Origin: Vibrio aerogenes
GTDB taxonomy: Bacteria; Pseudomonadota; Gammaproteobacteria; Enterobacterales; Vibrionaceae
Assembly (NCBI RefSeq): GCF_024346755.1
Contig: NZ_AP024863.1
Span: 21,781-85,780 of the forward strand
DNA length: 64,000 nt
Reading direction: 5' to 3'
Part shown: piece after piece, positions 1-10,184 of the stretch
Position numbering within the stretch: the stretch's first letter is position 1
Layout of the letters: every line of letters begins with the position of its first letter
Position numbers and translations under genes: made by a program
Notes under the pieces: model-generated
The model's database searches: none
Seen by the model: the letters and a program-made list of their open reading frames with translations, nothing else
Told to the model about the DNA's origin: nothing

Positions 1-736
1 TGCCTTTAAATACGTCAATGTTGTGACGACTAAATTGAATACCATAATCACCATCCACCCAACGGCGCATCCGGAATAAGAACTCGCCCATGATCGTATG
101 CAAGTTTACCGATTCATCATCAGGGTTGACGCCTTGTTCCCACAGCTCAACATGATGCAGGCGCTCACTCTGCTGCGAAGAATCCATCATTTCCCGCAGA
201 TGGTAGGCTTTAAGCAAATCATAAGGTGCCAACGCTTTACCACGTGCATTTTGAGAATCAAAAAACTGAAAGGCTTCACTAAGGTTATCCAGTGTCACTT
301 CAATGAGCTCACATTTGTTTAGGACAAACTCAAGCAGTAACTGTTTATCACTTTCCGATAAACCCACAAAACGCTCATGTATGATCTGAGCATTGTGCTT
401 GAGGTTTTGAATGCTGATGGAAGAGGTGAATTGACGTTCGAGTAAGGTTGGAGAGATATGCTGCTGATTTGGGTCTAAAACCGCACAAATCAGGGTTAAG
501 GTCAGCAAGCGCTGCTGACCATCCACAATATCGAAATGACTGCCGTCATCCTTTTCCTGATGCAATACCACCGTACCAAGGCAGTAACACGACTTGGTAC
601 GGTGATTCAGAATATCGTCAATCAGTTGGTTAACGTGTTTGGGCAACCATTTATAAGGGCGTTGGTATTTTGGAATTTCTAGCTTCCGTTTCAACAACTC
701 TGAAATAGTTTGTACCTGATTTGAACGGATAGCCAC
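1..736 (-). CDS. DUF262-domain protein (GmrSD-like), C-terminus outside window
   Basis: Translating the minus strand from a GTG at 736 gives an open frame that runs off the left edge. It reads MAIRSNQVQTISELLKRK, followed by a DGQQRLLT motif and then FDSQNARGKALAPYDLLKA. The DGQQR motif and the SQNARGKxLxxxDLLK block are hallmarks of DUF262, the nucleotide-binding half of GmrSD-type modification-dependent enzymes. The gene starts 2 bp after the hsdS stop codon and is very likely cotranscribed with hsdRMS. DUF262 proteins are common partners in restriction islands, so it may add a second nuclease activity to the type I system. That role is inferred, and the catalytic C-terminal half (often DUF1524, HNH-like) cannot be seen. 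Confidence 0.85.
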   Translation of the reverse strand, partial: MAIRSNQVQTISELLKRKLEIPKYQRPYKWLPKHVNQLIDDILNHRTKSCYCLGTVVLHQEKDDGSHFDIVDGQQRLLTLTLICAVLDPNQQHISPTLLERQFTSSISIQNLKHNAQIIHERFVGLSESDKQLLLEFVLNKCELIEVTLDNLSEAFQFFDSQNARGKALAPYDLLKAYHLREMMDSSQQSERLHHVELWEQGVNPDDESVNLHTIMGEFLFRMRRWVDGDYGIQFSRHNIDVFKG

Positions 737-738
737 GG

Positions 739-2517
739 TTACAGAGCCTGTTCAACAATAGAATTCGTTAATTTCAACCGTGTTTTTTGGCTATGACGTA
801 CATGTTGTTTTAGGTCTTCGCAAACGCCCATGAGTTCATTAACCATGCTAACGATTCTAAACTGCTCTTCCAAAGGAGGGGTTGGTAGAACAATTGAACG
901 ACTCTTGGTGACAGAAATATTGTCTTGCCCTGCTGTACCAATTAGTTCAATGGAATCCAAAAAGGTCCCTGCCATTAGATAAGTATATATATATTGATTA
1001 AACAATCTCTCTATTGGTCTAAAGAATACAATTGCTTGGTTGCAGTTCCATTCAGGATAACTATCAGGGATGACAGCAATTTTTCCTAGTGGTGGACCAA
1101 CAATATTCATCACTACGTCACCAGGATATAGTATCGATCTAGCTAGCTTTGATGAATGATAATCCGGATCAACAAACTGAGAATTATACTCAAAGTCAAT
1201 TTTTTGATTGCGGATGTTATATACCTTCAGATATGGGACGCCAGCCTGCTCATGAAAAATACTTTTCGGTGGAGTAGAACCGGAAGTAATCCCATGACAA
1301 ATATCATCCAGCCTGCACCACTCCCACCCATCCGGCAGTTCAAACGGCTTTTCATCATCCGCAATCGGCGGTAACGCTTTTTGCTTTTTGATTTTCTTAT
1401 CTTTCACCAACTGAGCTTTCTCTTTAGCAATACGCTCAAGCAGCACAGAAGCTGATTCATCCGCAGGATTCTGTGGTACCAATTTACCCATAACCGCTAG
1501 TTGCAGAATGGTTTGTTTCAACTGGTCGATGCTCTCTTCAGTAGTGAATAAGGTATCGAAATGGGCGCTGATGCGTTGCCAGTTTTCCATTAACTCTTCA
1601 GCATTTTTGCTGTTGGTTAAGGTTGCCAACAGGGTTTCAACCAACACCTGATGCGCTGTAATACTGGCTTCGGTTTGCTGTTCCAGTTGGTCGCAGAGCT
1701 TCATCAGTTCATCGACTTTGGCGACGATGCGGTGCTGTTCTTTTAGCGGAGGAATTGGAATAACAAATTTAGATATATTCCCCATACTTAGATTTGGTCT
1801 GGCGTTATCTACCTGTTTATCATACATATATGAAACACAAGTATTGCTATTAAAAAATGTCAGGAAGAATCCAGAACTCACTTGTTGTGGAAAAGAGCGA
1901 ATGAGGCATACGGCTTGATTAATATTAGCAATATCATCAATGTTATATAGTGCTGTTCTTCCGATAGAGGCACCAACGATATTCATTAGAAAATCATCTT
2001 TTCTTAAAATCGAACGAGGCTCAATTTCATTGAATTTTTGTTCTACATACTTTTTTTTATCAAGTAGAAGTTCAAACGCTCCTACATTTTCACTCGTAAC
2101 GAAAAGAATATCTTCAGGATTTTCTGTATAACTAACCCCTTGCCATTTTGGAGATGAACCTTTAGTAATAAGTTCACATATACTTTCTAGTCTTGAAAAA
2201 CACCAACCTTTAGGTAATTTAAAAGGAATATCCTTCTCTGAAATATTGGGGAGTTTTTTAGGTTTTTTTATCTTATTATCTTTAACCAACTGAGCTTTTT
2301 CTTTCTCTATTCTTTCAAGCAGAGCTGAAGCTGGCTCATCATTTGGATCTTGCGGCACTAACTTACCTCGCACCGCCAATTCTAAAATCAGCTCACGCAG
2401 TTTTTTAATGCCATATAAATCGAGTTTACTGCTGGTACCACGACCCGCGGTTGATTTGGTTTGAACAGCAGAAGTCCAGATATCAATATGTTGGGTGATT
2501 AAGCTTTCTACCGACAT
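739..2517 (-). CDS. hsdS: Type I restriction-modification specificity subunit HsdS
   Basis: This 592-residue protein has two target-recognition domains in tandem, roughly residues 95-260 and 395-560. Each is followed by the conserved helix start (IPPLKEQHRIVAKVDEL and TPPLEEQFRIVSMVNEL). The first TRD is preceded by GKLVPQDPNDEPASALLER and the second by the near-copy GKLVPQNPADESASVLLER, the internal repeat expected of HsdS, whose helices set the spacing between the two half-sites. HsdS would choose the bipartite DNA target for both the methyltransferase and the nuclease complex. It starts 2 bp after hsdM ends. The recognition sequence cannot be predicted from the protein. Confidence 0.95.
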   Translation of the reverse strand: MSVESLITQHIDIWTSAVQTKSTAGRGTSSKLDLYGIKKLRELILELAVRGKLVPQDPNDEPASALLERIEKEKAQLVKDNKIKKPKKLPNISEKDIPFKLPKGWCFSRLESICELITKGSSPKWQGVSYTENPEDILFVTSENVGAFELLLDKKKYVEQKFNEIEPRSILRKDDFLMNIVGASIGRTALYNIDDIANINQAVCLIRSFPQQVSSGFFLTFFNSNTCVSYMYDKQVDNARPNLSMGNISKFVIPIPPLKEQHRIVAKVDELMKLCDQLEQQTEASITAHQVLVETLLATLTNSKNAEELMENWQRISAHFDTLFTTEESIDQLKQTILQLAVMGKLVPQNPADESASVLLERIAKEKAQLVKDKKIKKQKALPPIADDEKPFELPDGWEWCRLDDICHGITSGSTPPKSIFHEQAGVPYLKVYNIRNQKIDFEYNSQFVDPDYHSSKLARSILYPGDVVMNIVGPPLGKIAVIPDSYPEWNCNQAIVFFRPIERLFNQYIYTYLMAGTFLDSIELIGTAGQDNISVTKSRSIVLPTPPLEEQFRIVSMVNELMGVCEDLKQHVRHSQKTRLKLTNSIVEQAL

Positions 2518-2519
2518 GC

Positions 2520-4013
2520 TTACGCCTCACCATTAACAGAAGACTTAAGCGCATTACCAAGAATGTCTTTTAACTGATTACGTAGCGTGGTGATCTCTTG
2601 CTGCTGCTGTTCATAGCTGGCAAGCAGCTCTTCTGGGTCGTAGCTTTCCACTTCATCCTGATAGGGGTTTTTAATGTCTAAGTTAAAGTTACGCTCGATA
2701 ATGTCATCGATAGAGACTTTCCACGCCTGCTTGGTTTCAACCCGGCTGGCAAAACCATCGTCTTCTGTGCCCCACCAATCAATCTCGGTTTGGAATTCTT
2801 CAAACTTCATCGGTTTGGTTTTGTTGTAGTTTTTTACACCATCTGGATACGGGTGCTCATAGAACCACACGTCTTTGGTCGGCGTTCCTTTGGTAAAGAA
2901 CAGAATATTGGTTTTGATGCCTGTGTAGGGGTTAAATACCCCGTTTGGCAGGCGCACGATGGTATGCAGGTTACACTCTTCAGTCAGCAGTTTTTTGATT
3001 TTGGTTTTAACGCCTTCACCAAACAGTGTGCCGTCTGGCAGAACCACACCTGCACGTCCACCGGCTTTATTGGCTGAAGGCTCTGCTAACACTTCAATAA
3101 TCAACTGTAAAAACAGGTCGGCGGTTTCACGGGTCTGCATTTCTGCCGGAAAGTTCTTCTCAATACCGTCTTCTTCAGTGCCACCGAATGGCGGGTTCGT
3201 GGCAATCACATCGATGTCACTTTCCCAGTTAGACAGCGGTTTATTCAGCGTATTACCATGCTTAATCTGCACTGGCACTTCGACACCGTGCAACATCATA
3301 TTGGTGACACACAATAAATGCGGCAGTTGTTTCTTCTCAACGCCATGAATCTGTTTTTGTAACGTCTGATGATCTGTTGACGTTTTTACATAATTTTTTT
3401 CAACATGATCAAAACTACAGGCAAGGAAACCACCTGTACCACAGGCAGGGTCCATAATGCTTTCACCCAATTTAGGGTCAAGGCGGTTCACGATAAAACT
3501 GGTCACGGCACGGGGCGTGTAAAACTCACCGGCATTCCCCGCACTTTGTAAATCTTTCAGAATCTGCTCGTAGATATCCCCGAACAAATGACGGTCATTA
3601 GAACTGGTAAAGTCAATTTCATTCAGCTTATTAATTACCTGACGCAGTAACGTACCGTTTTTCATGTAGTTAAATGCATCCGTAAATGCTTCTTTCACTA
3701 CGAAACCACGAGGATTGCGGTCAACGGGTGCTGTCAGGTTTTTTAGCCCATAGAACAGCTCATCATTAACAAAATCCAGTAGCTGTTCACCAGTAATACC
3801 TTCCGGATTTTTCGCCCAATTGCGCCATAAAAACTTTTCCGGGATTGGTGATTTGTAGTCATCCAGTTCCAGCTCAAGATCTTCTTCCCGGGCATCAAAT
3901 ATTTTTAAAAACAGTAACCAGGACATTTGCCCAAGGCGCTGTGCATCACCATCAACACCGGCATCTTTTCTCATAATATCCTGGATAGATTTAATCACTG
4001 AACTGATTGACAT
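2520..4013 (-). CDS. hsdM: Type I restriction-modification methyltransferase subunit HsdM
   Basis: This is a 497-residue N6-adenine methyltransferase. An HsdM N-terminal helical domain is followed by the AdoMet-binding motif DPACGTGGF at about residues 188-196 and the catalytic NPPFGG at about 273-278, the N6-adenine class (N/D-P-P-F/Y). With HsdS it would form the M2S methylase that protects host DNA, and with HsdR the restriction complex. It lies 72 bp downstream of hsdR in the same orientation. Length and motif order are normal for the family, and nothing suggests inactivation. Confidence 0.96.
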   Translation of the reverse strand: MSISSVIKSIQDIMRKDAGVDGDAQRLGQMSWLLFLKIFDAREEDLELELDDYKSPIPEKFLWRNWAKNPEGITGEQLLDFVNDELFYGLKNLTAPVDRNPRGFVVKEAFTDAFNYMKNGTLLRQVINKLNEIDFTSSNDRHLFGDIYEQILKDLQSAGNAGEFYTPRAVTSFIVNRLDPKLGESIMDPACGTGGFLACSFDHVEKNYVKTSTDHQTLQKQIHGVEKKQLPHLLCVTNMMLHGVEVPVQIKHGNTLNKPLSNWESDIDVIATNPPFGGTEEDGIEKNFPAEMQTRETADLFLQLIIEVLAEPSANKAGGRAGVVLPDGTLFGEGVKTKIKKLLTEECNLHTIVRLPNGVFNPYTGIKTNILFFTKGTPTKDVWFYEHPYPDGVKNYNKTKPMKFEEFQTEIDWWGTEDDGFASRVETKQAWKVSIDDIIERNFNLDIKNPYQDEVESYDPEELLASYEQQQQEITTLRNQLKDILGNALKSSVNGEA

Positions 4014-4085
4014 AGTTATCTCGTTTTACTTCTGATTATATTGTTTTTTTACGTGCATCTCTGACATGTATGGATCCACGTTTAA

Positions 4086-6545
4086 TCAGGCAGATTTTGA
4101 ATCTAAGCTGTAGATTTCTGCTTCGAGTTCATGAATCGCTTGCTGATATTCAGACTTACCACCGAACCCTTGCTTAACAATTTCCGACACGCTGCCAATT
4201 TCGTTGAATGGCGCGACTTTCAGGACGGTCATGCTTTCTACTTCAGAAACACCTTCATCGGCGTATTTATCCAGTAAGCTTTCCAGCACCTGCTGGGCGA
4301 CCTCACCGTATTTAGTGAAATAGTTACGCTTTTTAACGTTTTCCGCCCGCTCTTTGCGGGTTAAAGGCGGCATATCATAAACCACATGACAAATCATATC
4401 GAATGGATCGAGTTCTTTGCCGACTTCTTGTTCAAGGACTTCCCAAAGCACGCCAATTTCGGCTAATTCATCGATAATGGCCTGCTTGCGGTCAGACTCC
4501 TGCCACTTTTTAGCAAATTCGTCTAATGAAGCAAATTGTTTCGCAATGGTTTTTCGGGTGTAGTCTTTGAAGGATTCCGTAACCAGCTTGCCATCGCTGT
4601 CGTAATATTGAATACGTTCAGCTAACGCTTTTACCGTGACACCATTCACATGGAACTTACGCACACGCTCCGGTTCTTCTGTCCAGTCATCACCACCGTT
4701 TGATGTTGATGATGAACCAGAAGTCGGATCGTATTCACCTTCGGGGTCGTGAATTGAATCTGGTTCGATATCTTCACCTTCAAACGGATCTTCATCATCT
4801 GTACCATCCGTTCCCGTGATGATGTCATCAATCTCATCATCGTCTTCAAAATCTTCCGGCTCAGTCACTTTGACACGTTCCGGCTCACCGTCAAAACGTT
4901 CATCAGCAAACAGTTCGGTCGCTTTTTTGAAATCAAGAATGGTGAACCACAACTTGCCGTATCGATCATCAATCCGGGTTCCTCGCCCGACAATCTGCTT
5001 AAACTTTGTCATGGACTGGATGGTTTGATCAAGGACGACCAATTTGCAAGTTTTAGCATCGACACCCGTTGTCATTAACTCAGATGTTGTCGCAATAACC
5101 GGATATTTTCTTTTCGGGTTAATGAAGTTATCCAGCTGAGCTTTACCGATTTCATCATCCCCGGTGATTTTCATGACGTATTTTTCGTTTTTTGCTACCT
5201 GATCAGGATTCAGGTTCACTAACGCCCGGCGCATTCGTTCTGCATGATCGATATCGTTACAGAACACAATGGTTTTTGCCATTGGGTCAGTTTTTTTCAG
5301 GTAATTGGTGACGGTTTTTGCTACTAATTCGGTGCGTTCATCAATCACCATCGTGCGGTCAAAATCTTGCTGGTTGTAGATGCGATCGTCAATCACCTCA
5401 CCATTTATATCAACCTGACCTTTGGTTGGTCGCCAGCCTTGTACATCCACATTGATATCAACACGAATCACCTTGTAAGGGGCTAAGAAGCCATCTTCAA
5501 TACCTTGTTTCAGGGAATAGGTATAGAGCGGATCACCAAAGTATTCCGTATTCGATACGACGTCGGTTTCTTTTGGTGTAGCGGTCATACCAATTTGAGT
5601 CGCTGAACTGAAATAATCCAGAATTTCATGCCAGGCACTATCTTCTGCGGCACTACCACGGTGACATTCGTCTACAACAATTAAATCAAAGAAATCAGGA
5701 TCGACCTGCTTATAGGCTTTTTGCTGCTCTTCCGGTCCGGTTAGCGCCTGATAAAGAGCCAAATGCACTTCATAGGCCGGGTCTACAGTACGCCCGGTGA
5801 CTTTGGTCATTGCTGTACCAAAAGGCTGAAAATCGTTGTTCTTGGTTTGATCGACAAGGATGTTACGGTCAGCTAAAAACAGAATGCGCTTTTTCGCTCT
5901 GGCTTTCCATAAACGCCAGATAATCTGAAATGCGGTATAGGTTTTACCAGTACCCGTTGCCATGACCAGTAAAACACGATTTTCTCCAGTGGCTACCGCT
6001 TCTACTGTTTTGTTGATTGCCTGTAATTGATAATAACGAGGCGATTTACCACTTCCATCATCGTAATAGTCTTGCGTAATAACAGGCAGGTTTTCGGTCT
6101 TATAACCTTTCCAAATACAGTATTTATTCCATAGCTGTTCTGGTGTCGGAAAATCTTCTAACCGGATTTCGGTTTCAAGCTGACTTGGATTGGTTTTGTC
6201 ATGAAAAACAAAACCATCTCCATTGGAAGCAAATACAAATGGAACTTCGAGCAAAGAAGCATAATCCAGTCCCTGCTGCATTCCTTTGCCTGCTTCGTGC
6301 TTGTTGGCTTTTGCTTCAATCACTGCAAGGGGCATACCGGGCTTATGATAAAGCACGATATCAGCCGACTTAACTTTACGTCGTGCTGCTATATTTCCCC
6401 GGACAATCACCTTACCGTCACGAAGTTTTACTTCCTGACGAATCTGGGTCATGTCGTCCCAACCAGCACTTTTCACCGCAGGCAAAATGAACTTAGTAAT
6501 GATGTCTGTTTCAGACAACCTGGCTTTGTTTATTTTCGCTTCCAT
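4086..6545 (-). CDS. hsdR: Type I restriction enzyme motor/nuclease subunit HsdR
   Basis: This 819-residue protein has the HsdR domain order. An N-terminal nuclease of the PD-(D/E)xK type is visible as D62 followed by E77-A-K79 in the string VIEAKA. An SF2 helicase motor follows, with Walker A MATGTGKT at about 195-202 and a DEAD-like DECHRG at about 292-297. The C-terminal region resembles the EcoEI type (type IB), with an acidic low-complexity stretch (about residues 565-635) before it. It translocates DNA and cuts when the HsdMS target is unmethylated. It is first in the operon hsdR-hsdM-hsdS-DUF262. Confidence 0.95.
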   Translation of the reverse strand: MEAKINKARLSETDIITKFILPAVKSAGWDDMTQIRQEVKLRDGKVIVRGNIAARRKVKSADIVLYHKPGMPLAVIEAKANKHEAGKGMQQGLDYASLLEVPFVFASNGDGFVFHDKTNPSQLETEIRLEDFPTPEQLWNKYCIWKGYKTENLPVITQDYYDDGSGKSPRYYQLQAINKTVEAVATGENRVLLVMATGTGKTYTAFQIIWRLWKARAKKRILFLADRNILVDQTKNNDFQPFGTAMTKVTGRTVDPAYEVHLALYQALTGPEEQQKAYKQVDPDFFDLIVVDECHRGSAAEDSAWHEILDYFSSATQIGMTATPKETDVVSNTEYFGDPLYTYSLKQGIEDGFLAPYKVIRVDINVDVQGWRPTKGQVDINGEVIDDRIYNQQDFDRTMVIDERTELVAKTVTNYLKKTDPMAKTIVFCNDIDHAERMRRALVNLNPDQVAKNEKYVMKITGDDEIGKAQLDNFINPKRKYPVIATTSELMTTGVDAKTCKLVVLDQTIQSMTKFKQIVGRGTRIDDRYGKLWFTILDFKKATELFADERFDGEPERVKVTEPEDFEDDDEIDDIITGTDGTDDEDPFEGEDIEPDSIHDPEGEYDPTSGSSSTSNGGDDWTEEPERVRKFHVNGVTVKALAERIQYYDSDGKLVTESFKDYTRKTIAKQFASLDEFAKKWQESDRKQAIIDELAEIGVLWEVLEQEVGKELDPFDMICHVVYDMPPLTRKERAENVKKRNYFTKYGEVAQQVLESLLDKYADEGVSEVESMTVLKVAPFNEIGSVSEIVKQGFGGKSEYQQAIHELEAEIYSLDSKSA

Positions 6546-7256
6546 GTCACCGACTCGATATGAAACCCTTTAGTTAACAATATATCAAAATGGGTATATA
6601 AAACCGAGTCTTAATAAACAATACCCACATTTTTTATATTGAAAACAGGGGATTTATGAAATCACAATCGTCTCCAGGTTTGAAAATTAAACCTGTAGCC
6701 CATGTTTAGGAGCGCCGGATATGTAACCAGCATATCAAAAGCTGACTTTTTTACACTTAGCACCTGAGAGTGAATGACGGATATAGAACCGCTATAACTC
6801 TTATTTAGGTTAAAAATTTGGGAGAATAAATATACTTAATACGCATTCAATTTTCATAAGGTCCTTAAACTGAAGAAAGTAAGATAATCCATTATATTTA
6901 AAATGACAGAATAATATTCTGGTTGTTCTGAGATCTGAAACTATTTGAATCAGGTATATATATAGATAAAATGTATGATAGACTTTATTGATAAAATAAT
7001 TTATATGTGTCATAAATGAGATTCGACGACCTTATTTATATGCTTGTTATTTATTTTTAAGAATATTTATAATTCAGAACGTTCAATGTGAAATTAAGAG
7101 TGAAAAGCGCATAGTTTTCATTTGATTTTTATCAATTGGAAACTGTATTATTTACTGACAAGTGAAGTTATGGTTCGGTTTGAAACCTTGCACATATAGA
7201 ATGATCTCCCGCTACAGTTTTTAAATGTGGATATAAGCATTTTTGTTGAGTTTTGT
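6546..7256. other. AT-rich intergenic stretch
   Basis: About 700 bp with no convincing gene. An 18-codon frame at 6656-6709 (MKSQSSPGLKIKPVAHV) follows an AGGGGA ribosome-binding-like sequence, so it could be a truncated gene start or a leader peptide, but it is too short to call. The segment from about 6800 is markedly richer in A+T than the hsd genes and continues into the following gene, which suggests a separate origin. Confidence 0.5.
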
Positions 7257-8132
7257 ATGACAAAGAATAAAAGAACAATTAACCTGGATGTTTTTGATTT
7301 AAATATAAGAAATATAGATTCCCAGATAAAAAATATTAATACCGATATTTCTGTTTCAATGTCATATGTAAGACGGGCACAAGGCTTATCGTTTAAGCAG
7401 CTTGAACAGCGTTTTTCAGGTCTGAAAGGAGACACCCTTAAACGTTACATGCAGCAAAGCTATCCATCAATGCGTCCATTGCATGTCGTTGCTGCTTACT
7501 CATGGGTGACTATGGTACCAATGACCTGTTTTTATTATAAAACTTTCTACCCTGATATAGATATGGATACATTAGAGGTTTTTATGTGTATCGGTATCCT
7601 GCCTTCAGAGCAGTTCAGGGTTGTTATCGATTTAATCGTCAATATGTTATCTGAGGAAAATAAAATATCATTTTTAAAATATAAAGAAGAGAAAGATAAA
7701 CTTTATTTGGATGAAGAATATGACTATAGCCTTTTATTTCCTCCTGATGTCCTTGATATAAACTTATTTGCCATTGATTATTATCGTTCAATTGCAATAA
7801 AAACCAGAAGTTATCGAGAAGAAAATAACATTTCTGTTGAGCAGGCATGTAAGATGACAGGATTATCTAAATATCAGTTTAATGTTTTTGAAAATCCAAA
7901 TAATATTACAGATCTTTCAGCATCTGTTGGGTTTAGGGTAACGATAGGGCTTAAATTGAACTCTTATGAGCACTTTACCAGTGAAATGAAACAGTATAGG
8001 AATTTTCATTATTTAAGACGTTTACAGCATATAAGAGGATCTCTGATTATTGATGCTTTGAAGAGATTAAATGAAAAAGATAAATTTGAACTGATACAGA
8101 TATTAAAACATTTATCAAAAATATATAGATAA
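7257..8132 (+). CDS. Unknown protein with helix-turn-helix-like segments, paralog of the 39.2-40.0 kb gene
   Basis: I do not recognise the family. The 291-residue protein (start ATG 7257; a GTG at 7227 is possible) has an N-terminal segment, SFKQLEQRFSGLKGDTLKRYMQQ, that reads like a helix-turn-helix. A second, XRE-like segment lies at NISVEQACKMTGLSKYQFNVFEN. A DNA-binding regulator is therefore likely but not proven. It is clearly paralogous to the minus-strand gene at 39204-40037, sharing NTDIS-SMS-RRAQG, LKRxMQQSYP, PPDVLDI and LSKIYR blocks. It converges on an alpha/beta hydrolase gene, and the second copy converges on a remnant of that hydrolase, so the two genes form a unit. The region is very A+T rich, which fits horizontal transfer. 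Confidence 0.7.
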   Translation: MTKNKRTINLDVFDLNIRNIDSQIKNINTDISVSMSYVRRAQGLSFKQLEQRFSGLKGDTLKRYMQQSYPSMRPLHVVAAYSWVTMVPMTCFYYKTFYPDIDMDTLEVFMCIGILPSEQFRVVIDLIVNMLSEENKISFLKYKEEKDKLYLDEEYDYSLLFPPDVLDINLFAIDYYRSIAIKTRSYREENNISVEQACKMTGLSKYQFNVFENPNNITDLSASVGFRVTIGLKLNSYEHFTSEMKQYRNFHYLRRLQHIRGSLIIDALKRLNEKDKFELIQILKHLSKIYR

Positions 8133-8213
8133 TTGTTGAAATAAAGAGCATTATAGTTATGTGATTTATATATGAATCATTAATACTATAATGCATCTTA
8201 TACTCATGCTTTC

Positions 8214-9053
8214 TTAATTGTTTAGATTTTTTAATTGTGCATCGGCTAATACAGATGCTGCCGGTAAAGCAATCATTGCTGCAGAAACTTTATCAGGATG
8301 CTGTAAATGACCCAGATGATCAGCATTCTTAATCACTACAAAGTGACTGTTTGTTATTTTTGTTGAAAAAATATATGCCTGTTCTTTTGTGACATAAGGA
8401 TCATACTCACCAACACAAATAGTACATGGTATTTTAATATGGTCTAAATTTTGGGGTGAATAAGATAATAGTCTTATTGTATTTTCAAAAAAAACGCTGA
8501 TTCTATAGGAATCAAATTTAGATATACTCCGCTCCGAAGCCTTGATAATCACTTTATTTCTGGGAATGTCCGGATGATCAGAAGTTAGTACCCGGGTAAA
8601 TGTTTGAGCAAATTTATGTGAATTAATCATAGCAGAAGCAAGGACTTTCTTTGTTGCTTCCCTGCCAGAGCTTGGTATTCCGGGTACACCACCAAAAATA
8701 GAAAGGCTAATGACGTGCGGCCATATATCACATAGTTCAACTGCAATAGAAGTTGCATATGAAAATGCAATAATATGAGCTTTCTCTATTTGCATATGTT
8801 CAATGAACTCCAGCACCATTTGAGTTTGCTGCTGAATACTGACAGTGGCCTCCAGAAGTGGCGTTCTTCCTGTGCCGGGGGCTTCAAGTGTTAAACAGTT
8901 TAGGTGTTCGGAAAATGAGCGGGAGAAAGAATCAACGGACTCTATATCCTGCAAAGCTCCAAGAAGAAAAATAACATGTTGTTCTGTATTTTTGTTTTTA
9001 TATAGGGAATATCTGTATGAATGACTATTTAAAAAAACGTTGTTAATGTCCAT
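8214..9053 (-). CDS. Alpha/beta hydrolase
   Basis: This 279-residue protein has an alpha/beta-hydrolase pattern. The oxyanion region FLLGALQDIESVDSFS is followed by a nucleophile elbow AFSYATS, in which Ser sits without the usual flanking glycines. An acid candidate lies in VGEYDPYVT and the catalytic His in NADHLGHLQHP. The start ATG at 9053 follows AAGGAGTAAAAA, a strong ribosome-binding site. The substrate is unknown; esterase, lactonase or acyl-hydrolase roles are all possible. It faces the regulator-like gene that ends at 8132, and a degraded second copy lies at 38971-39102 beside the paralogous regulator. Confidence 0.8.
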   Translation of the reverse strand: MDINNVFLNSHSYRYSLYKNKNTEQHVIFLLGALQDIESVDSFSRSFSEHLNCLTLEAPGTGRTPLLEATVSIQQQTQMVLEFIEHMQIEKAHIIAFSYATSIAVELCDIWPHVISLSIFGGVPGIPSSGREATKKVLASAMINSHKFAQTFTRVLTSDHPDIPRNKVIIKASERSISKFDSYRISVFFENTIRLLSYSPQNLDHIKIPCTICVGEYDPYVTKEQAYIFSTKITNSHFVVIKNADHLGHLQHPDKVSAAMIALPAASVLADAQLKNLNN

Positions 9054-9697
9054 TTTTTACTCCTTAGCAGAATGGAGTCGACAATATAAATCATTCATAA
9101 GATGTGTCATGCGACATCATTAATTATTCTAAATTCAGAGGTGTTATGTGCATCCAGGTGATTAATTAAAGGTGTTTTGATAATCCAGTGTTCAATGATT
9201 TGAATTTTTAATTCTTTACTATAAAGATTGTTTATATTTACCTGAATACTATATCGAACTTTTGTGATGTTATATTTTCTATGAGTAGTGATTAGCAGAG
9301 TTTGTAATGAAAGAAATAATAAAAAATAACGCAGATGATTGTATGGGGAAAATATGACTTTGGTGTCATGTTATATGCCGATTTAATGAACCTTTATCCG
9401 GGGATCTTCTGACATGGTCAGAAAAAGATGCCAGGCATAGAGCAATTTGTGCTCTTCATTTCGTAACATCTCAGTATATAACGAAACAATGTAGTGATTA
9501 ATATCAAAAATAATTTAAAGAAGCCGCATGTTCTATTGATGGTTTTGATGAGTAAGTTGTTGATATTTATATCACCCATCCCACACCCACATTTCCCCCA
9601 ATAATTCAAGCCACCTTTTACGTCTAACGCCAAATTACTCCCTGCATACAATGACGCTGAATTTTTCAGTAGCTAAATTTTTCAGTATCAAAGGGAT
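9054..9697. other. Intergenic region with a short direct repeat
   Basis: I see no credible gene in this roughly 640-bp AT-rich stretch. Just before the first conjugation-type gene there is a direct repeat of AATTTTTCAGTA at 9660-9671 and 9676-9687, 16 bp centre to centre. It could be an operator for the small ribbon-helix-helix-like protein that starts at 9698; that is inference from position. Confidence 0.4.
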
Positions 9698-9886
9698 ATG
9701 AATTTGGAATCCGTATCGAAAGAAAACAAATCTGCCGGTGTTTCATTTTCTGTGGCGCCGGAAGAAAACCAACTGTTAAACCGGTCGGCCAGAGAGAATA
9801 TCAGAGCCAAAAAAAATGAAGCCAAGTTACGGCTGGAAGATCATTTAAGGCGCTTTCCACAAGCGGACTGGCAACAACATTCCTGA
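9698..9886 (+). CDS. Small ribbon-helix-helix-like protein
   Basis: This 62-residue basic protein starts at ATG 9698 after AAAGGG. Its core VSFSVAPEENQLLNRSARENIRAKKNEAKLRLEDHL (split over residues 15-49) looks like a MetJ/Arc-type strand followed by two helices. The ending LRLEDHLRRF resembles ARRVKDHLRRF in the next gene, so the two are probably related. At the head of a mating-pair formation operon, such proteins usually act as relaxosome accessory proteins or repressors of transfer genes. This is a weak homology call on a short sequence. Confidence 0.55.
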   Translation: MNLESVSKENKSAGVSFSVAPEENQLLNRSARENIRAKKNEAKLRLEDHLRRFPQADWQQHS

Positions 9887-10010
9887 ACTGAAAGACACCA
9901 ATTTCTGAGTCATTTCTGTCTCTGTGGCGGAAAGGCTGTTGATACCCCAAGAACCGCAGCTAACCGGCTGGCGCAGTGAACGCCGGTGCTGCTTCGGGCT
10001 GAAAGGGTAT

Positions 10011-10022
10011 TGCTCTTTAACA
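10011..10022 (+). promoter_or_regulatory. boxA-like antitermination site in the transfer-operon leader
   Basis: The sequence TGCTCTTTAACA matches the boxA core of rRNA operons exactly. It lies in the roughly 300-bp untranslated stretch 9887-10184 ahead of the conjugation genes. BoxA in RNA recruits NusB/NusE and makes polymerase resistant to Rho, which would suit a long operon. The same leader holds a hairpin at 10103-10120 (TCATCCC, loop TTCG, GGGATGA). No promoter is obvious. Confidence 0.55.
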
Positions 10023-10184
10023 ACCCGGACCCAGGCTGGACGGATGCCCGTAATAATCCGATCAATCACACCTCAGCGGGTTGCGCCGTGGGGAGGCGTG
10101 CGTCATCCCTTCGGGGATGAAACTGAGCCGCACTTAATGTGTATCAGTCATTATTCAATCTTATTCATCATAAGGAGGAATCTG

